A DNA stretch of 64,000 bases from Actinomadura rudentiformis (GTDB taxonomy: Bacteria; Actinomycetota; Actinomycetes; Streptosporangiales; Streptosporangiaceae), in contig NZ_WBMT01000023.1 in the NCBI RefSeq assembly GCF_008923185.1, positions 62,001 through 126,000 on the forward strand, given 5' to 3'. Within the stretch, counting starts at the first letter, position 1. The number at the start of each line of letters is the position of its first letter. Below, piece after piece: positions 50,208 through 59,187 of the stretch. The notes beneath the pieces were generated by a model, which saw only the letters and a list, made by a program, of their open reading frames with translations, was not told the origin of the DNA and did not search any database. Position numbers and translations under genes: made by a program.

Positions 50208-51050
50208 CGCTCCCGTAGGTCATGACCCGATAGGGCCGGTTGACTCCGCGCACGGTGGCGCGGCCGGGCGGATCAGGCCGCCCCCCTTGTGAGGTACGTT
50301 CCACCGCTCCCGACGAGTTCGACGCCGGCTCATGACGCGACAATGCGGAGCCGATAGCGGGCCAGGGGTCTGGGCCGCGCTTGGAGGGTGGGGGGAGGGA
50401 GAGTGCGGACCGCCGGAACCAGGGCGACCCCGTAACCGGGACGTCGCGGGCATGACGCGGTCGGGCGCTTCCACTCCTCGTGGGTGTTCCCGGTAAGTAA
50501 GACGCTTGGGACGGTCCAAAAGGTTGCGTGGCGTCGGTCACATTCCGCCCGCCGAAGGTCATGACCGCACTTACCGGCTGGTACAGCGCCTGGTCCGCCT
50601 GGGTTCATTCCGGATCTGGTCCCGTCTCGACGGCCGAAGGCCCCGACCGGTGGAGGCGGTCGGGGCCTTCGGGGCTTATGCGGGTCGACGCTGAGGATCA
50701 CGTACGGGGGCTGCGTGATCATCTGCCCGGGAGAATCAGGTGTCAATGTGGCGGTCGTGCTTGTTGCCGCATCTGGTCAATGCCGGGGCCTGGGGGAAGC
50801 CGGGCGCCGCTCATCGCCGCTCGTCACCGTCTCCGTTCTGGACGTGCCGGCAGGCGGTCACTTCGTCAGAGTGCCAGCGCTGGGGGCTCACGCGAGGTAA
50901 CGTCCTCTTTACCGCGGGTTGTCGGGGCATGAAATCGACGACCGCCCAGAGAGGGGTCCGCGTGTTCATCGCTCACGGGTCAGCTGTCGGCGTATCACGC
51001 CCGACCCGGCGGGATCCCCTCGACCGCGCCCAACCCACTAACTGGAGACG
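50208..51050. other. 843-bp region without a supported gene
   Basis: The short open frames here have weak codon bias and no ribosome-binding sites, so I call none. The stretch separates the minus-strand sigma-factor gene from a plus-strand phosphatase gene and must hold at least their two promoters. The one clear element is the hairpin at 50635-50671. No GGAAT-N18-GTT autoregulatory promoter of the SigR type was recognised upstream of the sigma gene. Confidence 0.6.
50635..50671 (+). terminator. Perfect 15-bp hairpin in a gene-free region
   Basis: CGAAGGCCCCGACCG (50635-50649) and CGGTCGGGGCCTTCG (50657-50671) pair without mismatch across a 7-nt loop. It is too stable to be chance and looks like a terminator, yet no annotated gene ends next to it. 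An unannotated small RNA from about 50480 to 50671 or on the other strand is one explanation. Confidence 0.6.
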
Positions 51051-52649
51051 ATGGCTGTGCGGGAGCGGTTCATCTTCCTCGGCGAGGCCGGCCAGCAGAT
51101 CGGCAGCTCGCTCGATCATCTACAGGCTTCCCGGACGCTCGCGGAGGTCCTGGTGCCGCGGCTGGCCGACTTCGTCGCCGTGGAACTGCTGGAACGGGTC
51201 GCCGCCGCCGACTGGGAGCCGGCGTCGCACGTGGTCGACGGCACCACCCTGATGCGCCGGGTCGCCGTCGTGCACGAGGACGAGCCCGGCCGCTGGGACG
51301 ACACCGTCCCCGAGGGCGAGGCGCTGTTCCTGCCCGACGACACCCCGTTCGTCGAGGCGATGACCACCGGCCGGGCCGTGCACGTGCCGCGGCGCGCACT
51401 GCTCGTGGTGCCGCTGGTCGCGCGCGGGCGGGTGCTCGGCACGTTCAAGCTGCTGCGCAAGGCGGGCCGGTCCGGCTTCGACGAGATCGATCTCGCCGTC
51501 GTCGACGAGCTGGGCCGCCGCGCCGCCCTGTGCATCGACAACGGGCGGCTCTACCGCCGCGAGGTCCAGATGGTGCAGGAGCTGCAGCGCGCCATGCTGC
51601 CCGCCGAGGCGCCGCAGATCGCCGGTGCCCGCGTGTGCTTCCGTTACCGGCCTGCCGGGCAGGTCGCGCAGGTCGGCGGCGACTGGTTCGACGCGATCCC
51701 GCTGCCGGGCTGCCGGCTGGGCATCGTGATCGGCGACGTGATGGGCCCCGGCGTCACGTCCGCGGCCATCATGGGGCAGCTCCGGACCGCCGTACGCACG
51801 CTCGCGAGCCAGGATCTGCGCCCCGACCAGCTGCTCCGGCACCTCGATGACCTTGCCCAGCGGCTCGGTGAGGGCTGTGTCGCCACCTGCGTGTACGCGG
51901 TGTACGACCCGGTCGACCGGCGGTGCCAGATCGCCAACGCCGGGCATCTGCCGCCCGTGCTGGTCTCCCCGTACGGGGAGACCGCGGTCCTCCGGCTGCC
52001 CTCCGGCGTCCCGATCGGCGTCGGCGACGAGTCGTTCGAGCCGTTCGAGACGGTCGAGTTCCCCGTCGCGGACGGCGCCCGGCTCGTCTTCTGCACCGAC
52101 GGCCTGCTGGAGCGCCGTGACCGCGACGTCGCGGTGGGGCTGGAGATGTTGCGCGGCCGCCTCGCGGGCACGGGCCGTACCCTCGACGACACCTGCGACG
52201 ACATCGTCGACGTGCTCACCCCCGAGTCCCCGGCCGACGACGTCGCCCTGGTCGCCGTCGCGCTCGACGGCATCTCCAAGGAGGACGTCGCGGCCTGGGA
52301 CCTGGAGGCCGAGGCCAGCATGGTCCCCAGGGCCCGCGCCCAGGCCACGGCCAAGCTCCTTGACTGGGGCCTGCGCGAGCTGGTCGACACCGTCGAGCTC
52401 CTGGTCAGCGAGCTGGTCACGAACGCGCTGTTGCACGGCGCCGGGGCCATCGGCATGCGGTTGATCAAGGGCAGCACGTTGCTGTGCGAGGTCAACGACG
52501 ACGGGCACGAACTCCCGCGCCTCTGCCAGGCTGACGCCAACGACGAGTCCGGGCGGGGCCTCCAGCTGGTCAGCCACCTCGCCGAACGCTGGGGCACCCG
52601 CCGCACCGACCTGGGCAAGGTCGTCTGGTTCGAGCACCGCCTGCCCTGA
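51051..52649 (+). CDS. GAF-SpoIIE-HATPase multidomain phosphatase/anti-sigma kinase
   Basis: A 532-residue protein with three domains: GAF (about 20-165, with ALLVVPLVARGRVLGTFKLLR), a SpoIIE phosphatase (about 180-405: QVGGDWFDAIPL, GDVMGPGVTSAAIMGQLRTA, ANAGHLPPVLV, FCTDGLLERRD), and an RsbW-like HATPase (about 420-530: LLVSELVTNALLHG, then GRGLQLVSHLAERWG). It unites phosphatase and kinase halves of a partner switch in one chain. The GHKL ATP lid is in ANDESGRGL. The ATG at 51051 follows CTGGAGACG. Substrate is probably a STAS protein such as the one at 61918-62310, but this is not shown. Confidence 0.92.
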   Translation: MAVRERFIFLGEAGQQIGSSLDHLQASRTLAEVLVPRLADFVAVELLERVAAADWEPASHVVDGTTLMRRVAVVHEDEPGRWDDTVPEGEALFLPDDTPFVEAMTTGRAVHVPRRALLVVPLVARGRVLGTFKLLRKAGRSGFDEIDLAVVDELGRRAALCIDNGRLYRREVQMVQELQRAMLPAEAPQIAGARVCFRYRPAGQVAQVGGDWFDAIPLPGCRLGIVIGDVMGPGVTSAAIMGQLRTAVRTLASQDLRPDQLLRHLDDLAQRLGEGCVATCVYAVYDPVDRRCQIANAGHLPPVLVSPYGETAVLRLPSGVPIGVGDESFEPFETVEFPVADGARLVFCTDGLLERRDRDVAVGLEMLRGRLAGTGRTLDDTCDDIVDVLTPESPADDVALVAVALDGISKEDVAAWDLEAEASMVPRARAQATAKLLDWGLRELVDTVELLVSELVTNALLHGAGAIGMRLIKGSTLLCEVNDDGHELPRLCQADANDESGRGLQLVSHLAERWGTRRTDLGKVVWFEHRLP

Positions 52650-52666
52650 CCGGGTGGGAGCGCCGG

Positions 52667-52703
52667 TCAGATCCAAGTGGTCAGATCCAAGCGATCAGAT
52701 CCA
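52667..52703. repeat. Three 14-bp tandem repeats at the end of the mannosyltransferase gene
   Basis: TCAGATCCA is repeated three times with an exact 14-bp period (starting 52667, 52681 and 52695), with linkers AGTGG, AGCGA and GGTGT. On the minus strand each copy reads TGGATCTGA, the last codons and stop of the mannosyltransferase (W-I-stop), so the 3' end of the gene has been copied twice downstream of its real stop. Confidence 0.9.
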
Positions 52704-54248
52704 GGTGTCGAACCAGATGCGGAAGCGCCACTGGTCGTACGTGAGGACTCTGGCGGTGAGGATGGGGTGCAGGAGGTAGAAGTTCGCCAAGACCGTGAGC
52801 ATGTAGGCGCCGCTGAGGGTGGCGCCCACCAGACGGCGGCCCGACTCCTCGGCGGGGCCGAGGAGGAGCCCGAGACTGAGGACGATCGCCAGCACCATGA
52901 ACGGGATCATCGGCGTCGCATAGAAGGCGAACATCGTCCGGTCACCGGCCGCGTAGTAGAACCACGGCAGGAATCCCGCCCCGTACCCGAGGAGCACGGC
53001 ACCGGCCCGCCAGTCCCGGTGGAGGAGCCACCAGCCGAGCAGGACGGCGAGGGCGAAGAGCGCCGCCCACCAGATCGCCGGAGTGCCCACGCCCAGCACC
53101 TCACGGGAACACTTGGCCGCACCGCAACCGGACGGCTCTGAGTAGTAGAACGCGACGGGCCGCCGCAGCAGCGGCCAGTCCCACGGCCACGACTGGTAGC
53201 GATGCCTGTCGTCGAGTCCCGTGTGGAACCCCATCACCTGCGCGTGGTAGTGCCAGAGGGAACGCAGAGGCGCGGGCACGAACGAGAACGTGCCGCCCCG
53301 GCCGTCCGCCCAGTGCCGTCCCCAGCCGACGTCGGAGGCGAACCATCCCGCCCATGACGCCACGTACGTGACCGCCGAGACGATCACCACCGACACGAAG
53401 GCGGGGAGCGCGTCACGGCGCAGCGCGCCCGCGGAGGGGCGGTGGATGCCGGCGGCCCGGCGGGCGCCCGAGTCCCAGAGGAACGTCATGACCCCGAACG
53501 CCGCGACGAAGAAGACGCCGCTCCACTTCGTCCCGCAGGCGAGCCCGAGGCAGACCCCGGCGGCCAGCCGCCACCAGCGCATCCCGAGGCGCGGGCCGAA
53601 CCGCAGGTCGTCGAGGCGGCCGGCCAGCCGGGCCCGCGCGACGTCTCGGTCCACAACGAGACAGCCGAAAGCCGCGAGCACCCAGAACATCACGAAGACG
53701 TCGAGGATCGCGGTACGGCTCGCCACCAGGTGCAGGCCGTCCAGCGCCAGCAGCAGCCCCGCCCCGGTGCCCAGCAGGGTCGACCGCGTCATGCGGCGGG
53801 TCACGCGGGCCAGGACCAGGACCGAGAGCGTCCCGAACAGCGCGGCGGCGAAACGCCAGCCGAACGGCGTCATGCCGAACAGCCACTCGCCGCTCGCGAT
53901 CATCCACTTGCCGGCCGGCGGGTGGGCGACGAAGCTGCCGCCGCCGGTCCAGATGGTGTCGGTGTCGCCCTTGAGGATCAGCGGGTCGGCGAGGTCCTTG
54001 CCCTCGGCGTCCTTGATCGTGGAGTGCTCGGCGCCGAACTTCAGGAGCGCCAGCGCGTCCTTGGCGTAGTACGTCTCGTCGAAGACGACCGCGTGCGGTT
54101 GCCCGAGCCGGTCGAACCGGAAGAACGCGGCGAACGCGGTGACCAGGAGCGGGCCGAGCCAGCCGAGGAACCGCCGTCCCGGCTGCGGAGGGGAGAGCCA
54201 CGCCTGGAGAGAGAAGTCCGCGCGTTCGCCCCTGGTCATCAGCGACAT
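52695..54248 (-). CDS. Dolichyl-phosphate-mannose-protein mannosyltransferase (PMT)
   Basis: A 517-residue membrane glycosyltransferase of the GT39/PMT family that adds mannose from polyprenyl phosphate to Ser/Thr of exported proteins. Landmarks: RFDRLGQPHAVVFDETYYAKDA after the first helix (the catalytic D-E), GTKWSGVFFVAAFG and SWPWDWPLLRRPVAFYY in outside and inner loops, then a C-terminal run of helices with PWFYYAAGDRTMF. About nine to eleven membrane helices are predicted. It acts on Sec-exported proteins on the outer face. ATG at 54248. The usual neighbour rsmI is not present. Confidence 0.93.
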   Translation of the reverse strand: MSLMTRGERADFSLQAWLSPPQPGRRFLGWLGPLLVTAFAAFFRFDRLGQPHAVVFDETYYAKDALALLKFGAEHSTIKDAEGKDLADPLILKGDTDTIWTGGGSFVAHPPAGKWMIASGEWLFGMTPFGWRFAAALFGTLSVLVLARVTRRMTRSTLLGTGAGLLLALDGLHLVASRTAILDVFVMFWVLAAFGCLVVDRDVARARLAGRLDDLRFGPRLGMRWWRLAAGVCLGLACGTKWSGVFFVAAFGVMTFLWDSGARRAAGIHRPSAGALRRDALPAFVSVVIVSAVTYVASWAGWFASDVGWGRHWADGRGGTFSFVPAPLRSLWHYHAQVMGFHTGLDDRHRYQSWPWDWPLLRRPVAFYYSEPSGCGAAKCSREVLGVGTPAIWWAALFALAVLLGWWLLHRDWRAGAVLLGYGAGFLPWFYYAAGDRTMFAFYATPMIPFMVLAIVLSLGLLLGPAEESGRRLVGATLSGAYMLTVLANFYLLHPILTARVLTYDQWRFRIWFDTWI

Positions 54249-54365
54249 CAGGCCATCTTAGGGATCTTCCACCCTTGTCCGAAGTGGCCTGTGTTGCGCC
54301 GTTGGTAGGAAATTGTCGCCTTAACGGCAGAATTTTTTCGGGCTCGATCATCGGTCCGATCGCTA

Positions 54366-55322
54366 GTGTCGGTGATGACGGAGGGTCCGCGCTTGGACTC
54401 TGTATCGGGGGACGAGTTGGGTGAAATTCTGACGCTGCCGGTTCCGGAGACTCTGCACGCCACGTACGCCGTCGCCCTGGTGGCCGACCCGGCAGACCCG
54501 CGCGAGCTGGCTCGCGCACAGGTCGCCCTGCGCGTCGCACCGCCGCTGCGCGATCTCGTGCTCCGCATGCTGGACAGTCCGATGCTGACGCTCGACCTGC
54601 GGCCCGCTGACGAGTTCCCGCCTCTGCCGACCGATCTACTCGCCGTGTACGGGGCGAGCCCCGGGGAACTGGCCGACGTCCGTGCCGCGTCGCATGTCCT
54701 CGCCGTCCGCGCCGCCTACCGGCCGGGCCGGCCACCGGCCCACGAGTGGGCGACGAGGGCCGTCGCCGGGGCGATCGGCGCCGCACTGTCGGCACCGGTC
54801 ATCGACGTCTTCACCCCGCAGGTGCTCTCCCCGGAACACCTCCGGCGCTCGCTGCCCGACGCCGACGGCAACACGCGCCTGACGGACTGGATGCTCCTGC
54901 CGCATACGGCAGGCCCGCACGGCTTCTGGTTCACGACCAAGGGCCTGGCCAGGTTCGGTCTTCCCGAACTGCAGACCGAGCACGTGCCGCCCGCCCTCGT
55001 CGAGCCGTGGGGCCGCCTCCTCAACGGGCTGGCCCGGCGCCTGCTCGACCTGTGGCTCGACGAGCTCCACGCCGGCCAGCAACGTGTCTTCGTGGAGCTC
55101 CCCGAGCTGATCTCGGTCGGCCTTCAGGACGTCGCCGCCGCCCACGGCGTCGAGGAGCCGATGCGCCGCGAGGTGACCGTGCGCCTGCGTCTGGACGACG
55201 AACGCGGGAGCGACGAACCGGACGATGGCGCCGAACCCCTCCTCACCGTCCTTGCCGCGGACGACGGCCCCGACCGGCTGGAGTCACTCTGCGCCGCGCT
55301 TTTCGGCACAGGCGTCTCCTGA
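54366..55322 (+). CDS. Uncharacterised protein
   Basis: A 318-residue cytoplasmic protein I cannot assign. It is acidic (DPADPREL, DDERGSDEPDDG), has no membrane helix or signal peptide, and contains PHTAGPHGFWFTTKGLARFGLPELQTEHVPP near residue 180 and GAALSAPVIDVFTPQVLSPEHLRRSL near 138. The GTG at 54366 is the longest start; an ATG at 54375 is equally likely, and a TAGTGT at 54364-54369 could be a -10 hexamer for a leaderless ATG transcript. It is divergent from the mannosyltransferase gene and followed 48 bp later by another unknown gene. Confidence 0.65.
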   Translation: MSVMTEGPRLDSVSGDELGEILTLPVPETLHATYAVALVADPADPRELARAQVALRVAPPLRDLVLRMLDSPMLTLDLRPADEFPPLPTDLLAVYGASPGELADVRAASHVLAVRAAYRPGRPPAHEWATRAVAGAIGAALSAPVIDVFTPQVLSPEHLRRSLPDADGNTRLTDWMLLPHTAGPHGFWFTTKGLARFGLPELQTEHVPPALVEPWGRLLNGLARRLLDLWLDELHAGQQRVFVELPELISVGLQDVAAAHGVEEPMRREVTVRLRLDDERGSDEPDDGAEPLLTVLAADDGPDRLESLCAALFGTGVS

Positions 55323-55370
55323 TCTCCATTTGCCTTGCGGCCATCGCCCGGGCGGCACAGGATCGTTGTT

Positions 55371-56642
55371 GTGAGATTCGGCCCGCGAGACAGCCCCCAG
55401 TCCGACGATCCCGACGAGCCCGGGTCCCCCGAGCCTCCCACTCCCCATCCCGGCGACATCCACGTGGCCGGACGCAAGGGCGAGTCGCCCGACTGGGAAC
55501 CGGTCCAACCCCGCCCCGAGACGAACCCCGCCCCGGGCCCCGGTGCTGATTCCGAGCCGCCGGAAGGCCACGAGCCGCCGCAGATACCCGAGCCGCCGCC
55601 GATGGAGCCGCAGTCGGAGCCGCCGCCGGCGGCCGAGCGTCCCGTATCTGAGCTTCCGGCGGCCGAGCCGCCGCGTGTGCCGTCCTCGGACGAGACGTGG
55701 ACGGCGTACGAGCCGCAGCATGCCTCAGAGGCGCCTCCGCCGCCCGCAGGGCGTGGTGGGCCGTTGGCCAAGGATCCACCGCCGTCGACCACCGCCCCGG
55801 ACGTGCCCATCGCGTCCGGCGTGCCCATCCCGTCCGACGTGCCGACCGTGCCTGACGTACCGGACGTGCTGGAGTCCCCGCGGCCGGTGGAGCCGACCTG
55901 GGCGCCGCCCGCACGGCCGGCTCCCGAGGTGTCGATGACGGATCCGGGCGGGCGCGAGGCGCTCGTCGACACGTTCGTCAGCGGATTCGTGGACAGCGCG
56001 ATCTGGCAGGCGACGCTGGCGGTGCTGGAGGGAGCGTTCCCCGGGCTCGGCCTGGCCGCGATGCTGACGCGGCGCGCCGACGAGCTGCAGCGGACGATGG
56101 ACAGCCTCCAGGACGGCGGAGCGGCCAGGCTCGGGCTCCCGGCATGGGTCGATGAGGCGGGCATGGTGTTCGACCTCAGCGCGCACCTGAACATCCGCGA
56201 GGAGCCGGCGAGCAAGCCGCGGGCGTCCTGGCCGTACGCCGGTGCGTTCGTCATCGACACGCTCGATCCGCTGCGTTACCACCGGGCGGTCGGCGGGCCG
56301 CTGGCGCCGCGCGATCCGGCTCAGGCACGGCCGCAGACGGGGGAGGGCGACGACACGGGAGTGGTGATCGTCGCGGATCTCACCAAGGCGCGGGTGCGGG
56401 TGCTCGACTCGGCCGCGTTGTGGCGGTACGCGGGCCAGATCGTGGTGGCGACGCTGTACGACCCGTTGCTGCCGGAGACCAGGACACGGACACGCCGGAC
56501 GCTCCGGGCCTTGCAGCGTGTGGTCTTCATCGATCCGCGGCTGGGTCTGGGGCTGTGCCTGCAAGTCGATGTCGTGCGCACGCCACGATGCCTGCTGGCG
56601 TTCCGCGTCGACTCGGGCGCGCCACGCTTCGTCAGGCCCTAG
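55371..56642 (+). CDS. Uncharacterised protein with long Pro/Glu-rich N-terminus
   Basis: A 423-residue protein of unknown function. Residues 1-185 are low-complexity and disordered, mostly Pro, Glu, Ser and Asp. The folded part starts at about residue 190 (GGREALVDTFVSGFVDSAIWQATLAVLEGAFPG) and runs to the C-terminus with strands such as GVVIVADLTKARVRVLDSA and RVVFIDPRLGLGLCLQVDVV. No signal peptide. The GTG at 55371 is in frame with an earlier GTG at 55335; the first has no ribosome-binding site. Its stop is 21 bp from that of the convergent gene. Confidence 0.62.
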   Translation: MRFGPRDSPQSDDPDEPGSPEPPTPHPGDIHVAGRKGESPDWEPVQPRPETNPAPGPGADSEPPEGHEPPQIPEPPPMEPQSEPPPAAERPVSELPAAEPPRVPSSDETWTAYEPQHASEAPPPPAGRGGPLAKDPPPSTTAPDVPIASGVPIPSDVPTVPDVPDVLESPRPVEPTWAPPARPAPEVSMTDPGGREALVDTFVSGFVDSAIWQATLAVLEGAFPGLGLAAMLTRRADELQRTMDSLQDGGAARLGLPAWVDEAGMVFDLSAHLNIREEPASKPRASWPYAGAFVIDTLDPLRYHRAVGGPLAPRDPAQARPQTGEGDDTGVVIVADLTKARVRVLDSAALWRYAGQIVVATLYDPLLPETRTRTRRTLRALQRVVFIDPRLGLGLCLQVDVVRTPRCLLAFRVDSGAPRFVRP

Positions 56643-56663
56643 CAGCCGGCCTGGAGGCGCGCC

Positions 56664-57527
56664 CTAGCCGTCGGTGCGCAACCAGCTCAGATCGCACTGC
56701 TGCTCGTCGGGGAGTTCGCGGAGTTGTGCCGCGAGCTCCCACGGTTCTGCGCGTTCACCCTCGGGGAGCAGCCCGCAGAGCAGCGCGTGCGGCGTGCGCA
56801 CGGCCGTGAACGAGCCGATGCGGGCCACGCCGCCACCGCGCAGATGGGCGAGCTCGGTGAGCAGGGCCGCCAGGGCCGAGGGGTCCTGCGGGTCGTAGAG
56901 GCCGCGCACGTAGGTGAACAACTCCTCCGAGAGCGCGTCCGGCTGGCGCCCGGAGAGGTGGTAGGCCGTGCCCCAGTAGCCGCCGTTCGCGGCGGGCCGC
57001 TGGTCACGGACGCGGATCTGCAAGCCGTACTCGGCCGCGCAACGTTCGTACGTCGCCGACAGGAGCGGCTCGGCCTCGCCCTCCTCGCTCAGCAGGAGCC
57101 CGGGGACGATCCCCTCATCGCGGGCGAGCCGGCCGAGCATCTCGTGGTGGAGCTCACCGACGACGTGCTCGACCGTGTCGAGGGAACGGGCGAGTGCGTG
57201 CTGGGCGTCGCGGTCGAGCTCGACGCTCTCCAGCTGTGCGGCGAACTTGTCGAGCTCGTGCTCGATGCGCTGCACGCGGTCGCCCAGCGACGCCATCCGG
57301 TCGAGCACCTCGGTGGGCGTGCCCTCGGTGGGCGGCTGCGGGATCGGGATGCCCGCAGGCTCGCTGACCTTGGTCTGGAGGACGCCGAGCTGCTTGGTGA
57401 GCTCGGCCACCTGGCCGCGCAGCTCGCGCAGCTCGGCCTGTGCGCGGGGCAGTCTCTTGTCGGAGGCCAGGTAGAGCTCCCGCCCGGCGATCGCCAGGCA
57501 CAGCAGGACCAGGATCACGGTGGTCAT
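56664..57527 (-). CDS. Uncharacterised membrane-anchored coiled-coil protein
   Basis: A 287-residue protein: one hydrophobic helix at the very start (TTVILVLLCLAIAG), a coiled coil (RAQAELRELRGQVAELTKQLGVLQTKV and DRMASLGDRVQRIEHELDKFAAQLESVELD), then a folded cytoplasmic domain of about 160 residues with EVVGELHHEMLGRL and YHLSGRQPDALSEELFTYVRGLYD. The hydrophobic start is short for a signal peptide and more likely a signal anchor. No family recognised. It is 74 bp downstream of the Spo0M-like gene. Confidence 0.62.
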   Translation of the reverse strand: MTTVILVLLCLAIAGRELYLASDKRLPRAQAELRELRGQVAELTKQLGVLQTKVSEPAGIPIPQPPTEGTPTEVLDRMASLGDRVQRIEHELDKFAAQLESVELDRDAQHALARSLDTVEHVVGELHHEMLGRLARDEGIVPGLLLSEEGEAEPLLSATYERCAAEYGLQIRVRDQRPAANGGYWGTAYHLSGRQPDALSEELFTYVRGLYDPQDPSALAALLTELAHLRGGGVARIGSFTAVRTPHALLCGLLPEGERAEPWELAAQLRELPDEQQCDLSWLRTDG

Positions 57528-57600
57528 GTGGCTCCTCGGGGGGCGGACGTGCGCCCTTCGACCCTAACCAGCCGCAGCCGTTTTGGTGGACAAAGCGGTG

Positions 57601-59079
57601 TCAGCCGAAAAGACCGCCCAGCAGGCCGCCCAGGACGTCACCGATGATGCCGGCGGCCTCGCCCGCGACCTCGCCGGCGACGCCGTTGGCGGCCTCCGCG
57701 ACGGCCTGGCCGGCGTACTGGCCCGCCTGGTCCATCGCGAAGTTGGCTGCGGATCCAGCGACGTTGGCGGCGGCCTGGTCGACCCATTGGCCGACGGGAG
57801 GACCGGCCACCGCGTAACCGGCGACGCCGGCCGCTGCGACGCCGGCCGCCGCGACTCCACCGGCCGCGGCCGCGGCGCCCCAGCCGGGGTGGTGGCCGGG
57901 GTGGTGGCCGCGATGCTGAACGGGGTACGGCGGAGCCGGGTGGCCGTGCTGAGCCGGGTGGCCGTGCTGAGACGGATAGGGAGCGGGAGCGGGCGGGCCC
58001 GGAGGCACTGGCGGCGCAGGCGGTGCGGCGTGCGCGGCCGGGGCGTACGGGGCGGCGGGGGCCGGAACGTGAGGGGGCGCCTGACCGGGGGCCGGGGCGG
58101 GCGGCGGGAAATGACCGGGAGCGGCGGCGGCCGGCCGGCCGTGCTGCGCGGGCGGCACGCCATAGGACGGAGACGCGGCCGGGCCCGGCGGCGGGAACGG
58201 GGCCGCGCCACCCGGCGGAGGCGGGAGGGGCGCGCCGTGCGGCGGTGTGCCGTGCGGCGGCGCCCCGGAGAAGCCGGGACTCTGCACGGGACCGCGCGAG
58301 CGGGCCGCGGCCTTGTCGAGCCACTTGGAGATCTCGGCGGGCCAGTCGGTCTCGGCGGCCTCCTTGTGCTCGCACTTGAACCGGCCGAACGTCTCGTCGG
58401 ACGAGCCGCCGCCGCTCCGGCGGTCGGCCTCCAGCACGAAGGCGACGCTGCCGGGGGCGGCGACGAAGCTGAGCCCGACCTCGCCGATCCGGTCCCGGTA
58501 CTGCTGCGGCGGCGCGAGCTGGATCTCCTGATAGAAGGGCAGCTGCTGGGCGACGCCGCGCAGCTTGCTCTGCTCGAACGCGACCTTCCTGATCTTGAAG
58601 CCGAGCTGGGCGATGGCGGCCAGCACCCACTGCTGGGACTCCAGCGGCTCGACCGAGATCGGGTCCACGTCGCCGGGGTCGGGCACACCGACGGTGTCGA
58701 CCTCGGTGCACAGCCCGATGGTGAAGCCGGGCAGTTCGCGGCCGAGCACGGTGGTGAACGGCAGCTCGTACGGGAGCGGGATCGAGAACGCGAGGTCGCG
58801 CTGGGCGCCCGCCTCCAGCCGGAAGGCACGGGTGAGCGCGCCGCGGTAGACCTCGGGGCCGGCGTTCTGGCCGCCGTACCCGTTGTCCATGCGCGGCATC
58901 AGCGCGATCGTCACGTGCCGGATGTCGACGGCGGTGCTGCCGCCCCTGAGGTGGACCTTCCCGGCCACCGCGCCGCCGGGACGCGCGTGCGGCGCCGACA
59001 GGATCGTGTCGACCGTGGGGGCGCCGGCCGACCCGCCGGGGCCGCCGAATCCGCCCGGCATCTGCTGCCCGTAGGACAC
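57601..59079 (-). CDS. Spo0M-like sporulation protein with long Pro/His-rich tail
   Basis: A 492-residue protein. Residues about 20-250 form a Spo0M/arrestin-like double beta sandwich: TVDTILSAPHARPGGAVAGKVHLRGG, LEAGAQRDLAFSIPLPYELPFT, and GVPDPGDVDPISVEPLESQQWVLAAIAQLGFKIRK. Spo0M controls stage 0 of sporulation in Bacillus. A tail of about 200 residues follows: Pro/Ala/Gly, then a His-rich block (QHGHPAQHGHPAPP and HRGHHPGHHPG), a glycine-zipper-like hydrophobic stretch, and Gly/Leu-rich repeats to the end (GDVLGGLLGGLFG). The GTG at 59079 follows AGGGGAA. A role in metal binding or membrane contact for the tail is inference. Confidence 0.8.
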   Translation of the reverse strand: MSYGQQMPGGFGGPGGSAGAPTVDTILSAPHARPGGAVAGKVHLRGGSTAVDIRHVTIALMPRMDNGYGGQNAGPEVYRGALTRAFRLEAGAQRDLAFSIPLPYELPFTTVLGRELPGFTIGLCTEVDTVGVPDPGDVDPISVEPLESQQWVLAAIAQLGFKIRKVAFEQSKLRGVAQQLPFYQEIQLAPPQQYRDRIGEVGLSFVAAPGSVAFVLEADRRSGGGSSDETFGRFKCEHKEAAETDWPAEISKWLDKAAARSRGPVQSPGFSGAPPHGTPPHGAPLPPPPGGAAPFPPPGPAASPSYGVPPAQHGRPAAAAPGHFPPPAPAPGQAPPHVPAPAAPYAPAAHAAPPAPPVPPGPPAPAPYPSQHGHPAQHGHPAPPYPVQHRGHHPGHHPGWGAAAAAGGVAAAGVAAAGVAGYAVAGPPVGQWVDQAAANVAGSAANFAMDQAGQYAGQAVAEAANGVAGEVAGEAAGIIGDVLGGLLGGLFG

Positions 59080-59187
59080 TGGCCGTTCCCCTCTCACGAG
59101 CACGCGCGGGGCCGCTCCCCGCAAACATCAGACGCACTCCACCATGCCACCGTTCTGCGTGACTGGCGGAACATTACGCCCAAAGCA

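Noticed and set aside
50560..50640. GGGTTCATTCC segment that resembles a tRNA T-arm
   Set aside because: The flanking bases do not form a 5-bp T-stem, and no acceptor or anticodon stem can be folded around it.
50220..51252. Short open frames in the region between the sigma factor and the phosphatase gene
   Set aside because: They lack ribosome-binding sites and third-position bias, overlap each other on both strands and end inside the next gene.
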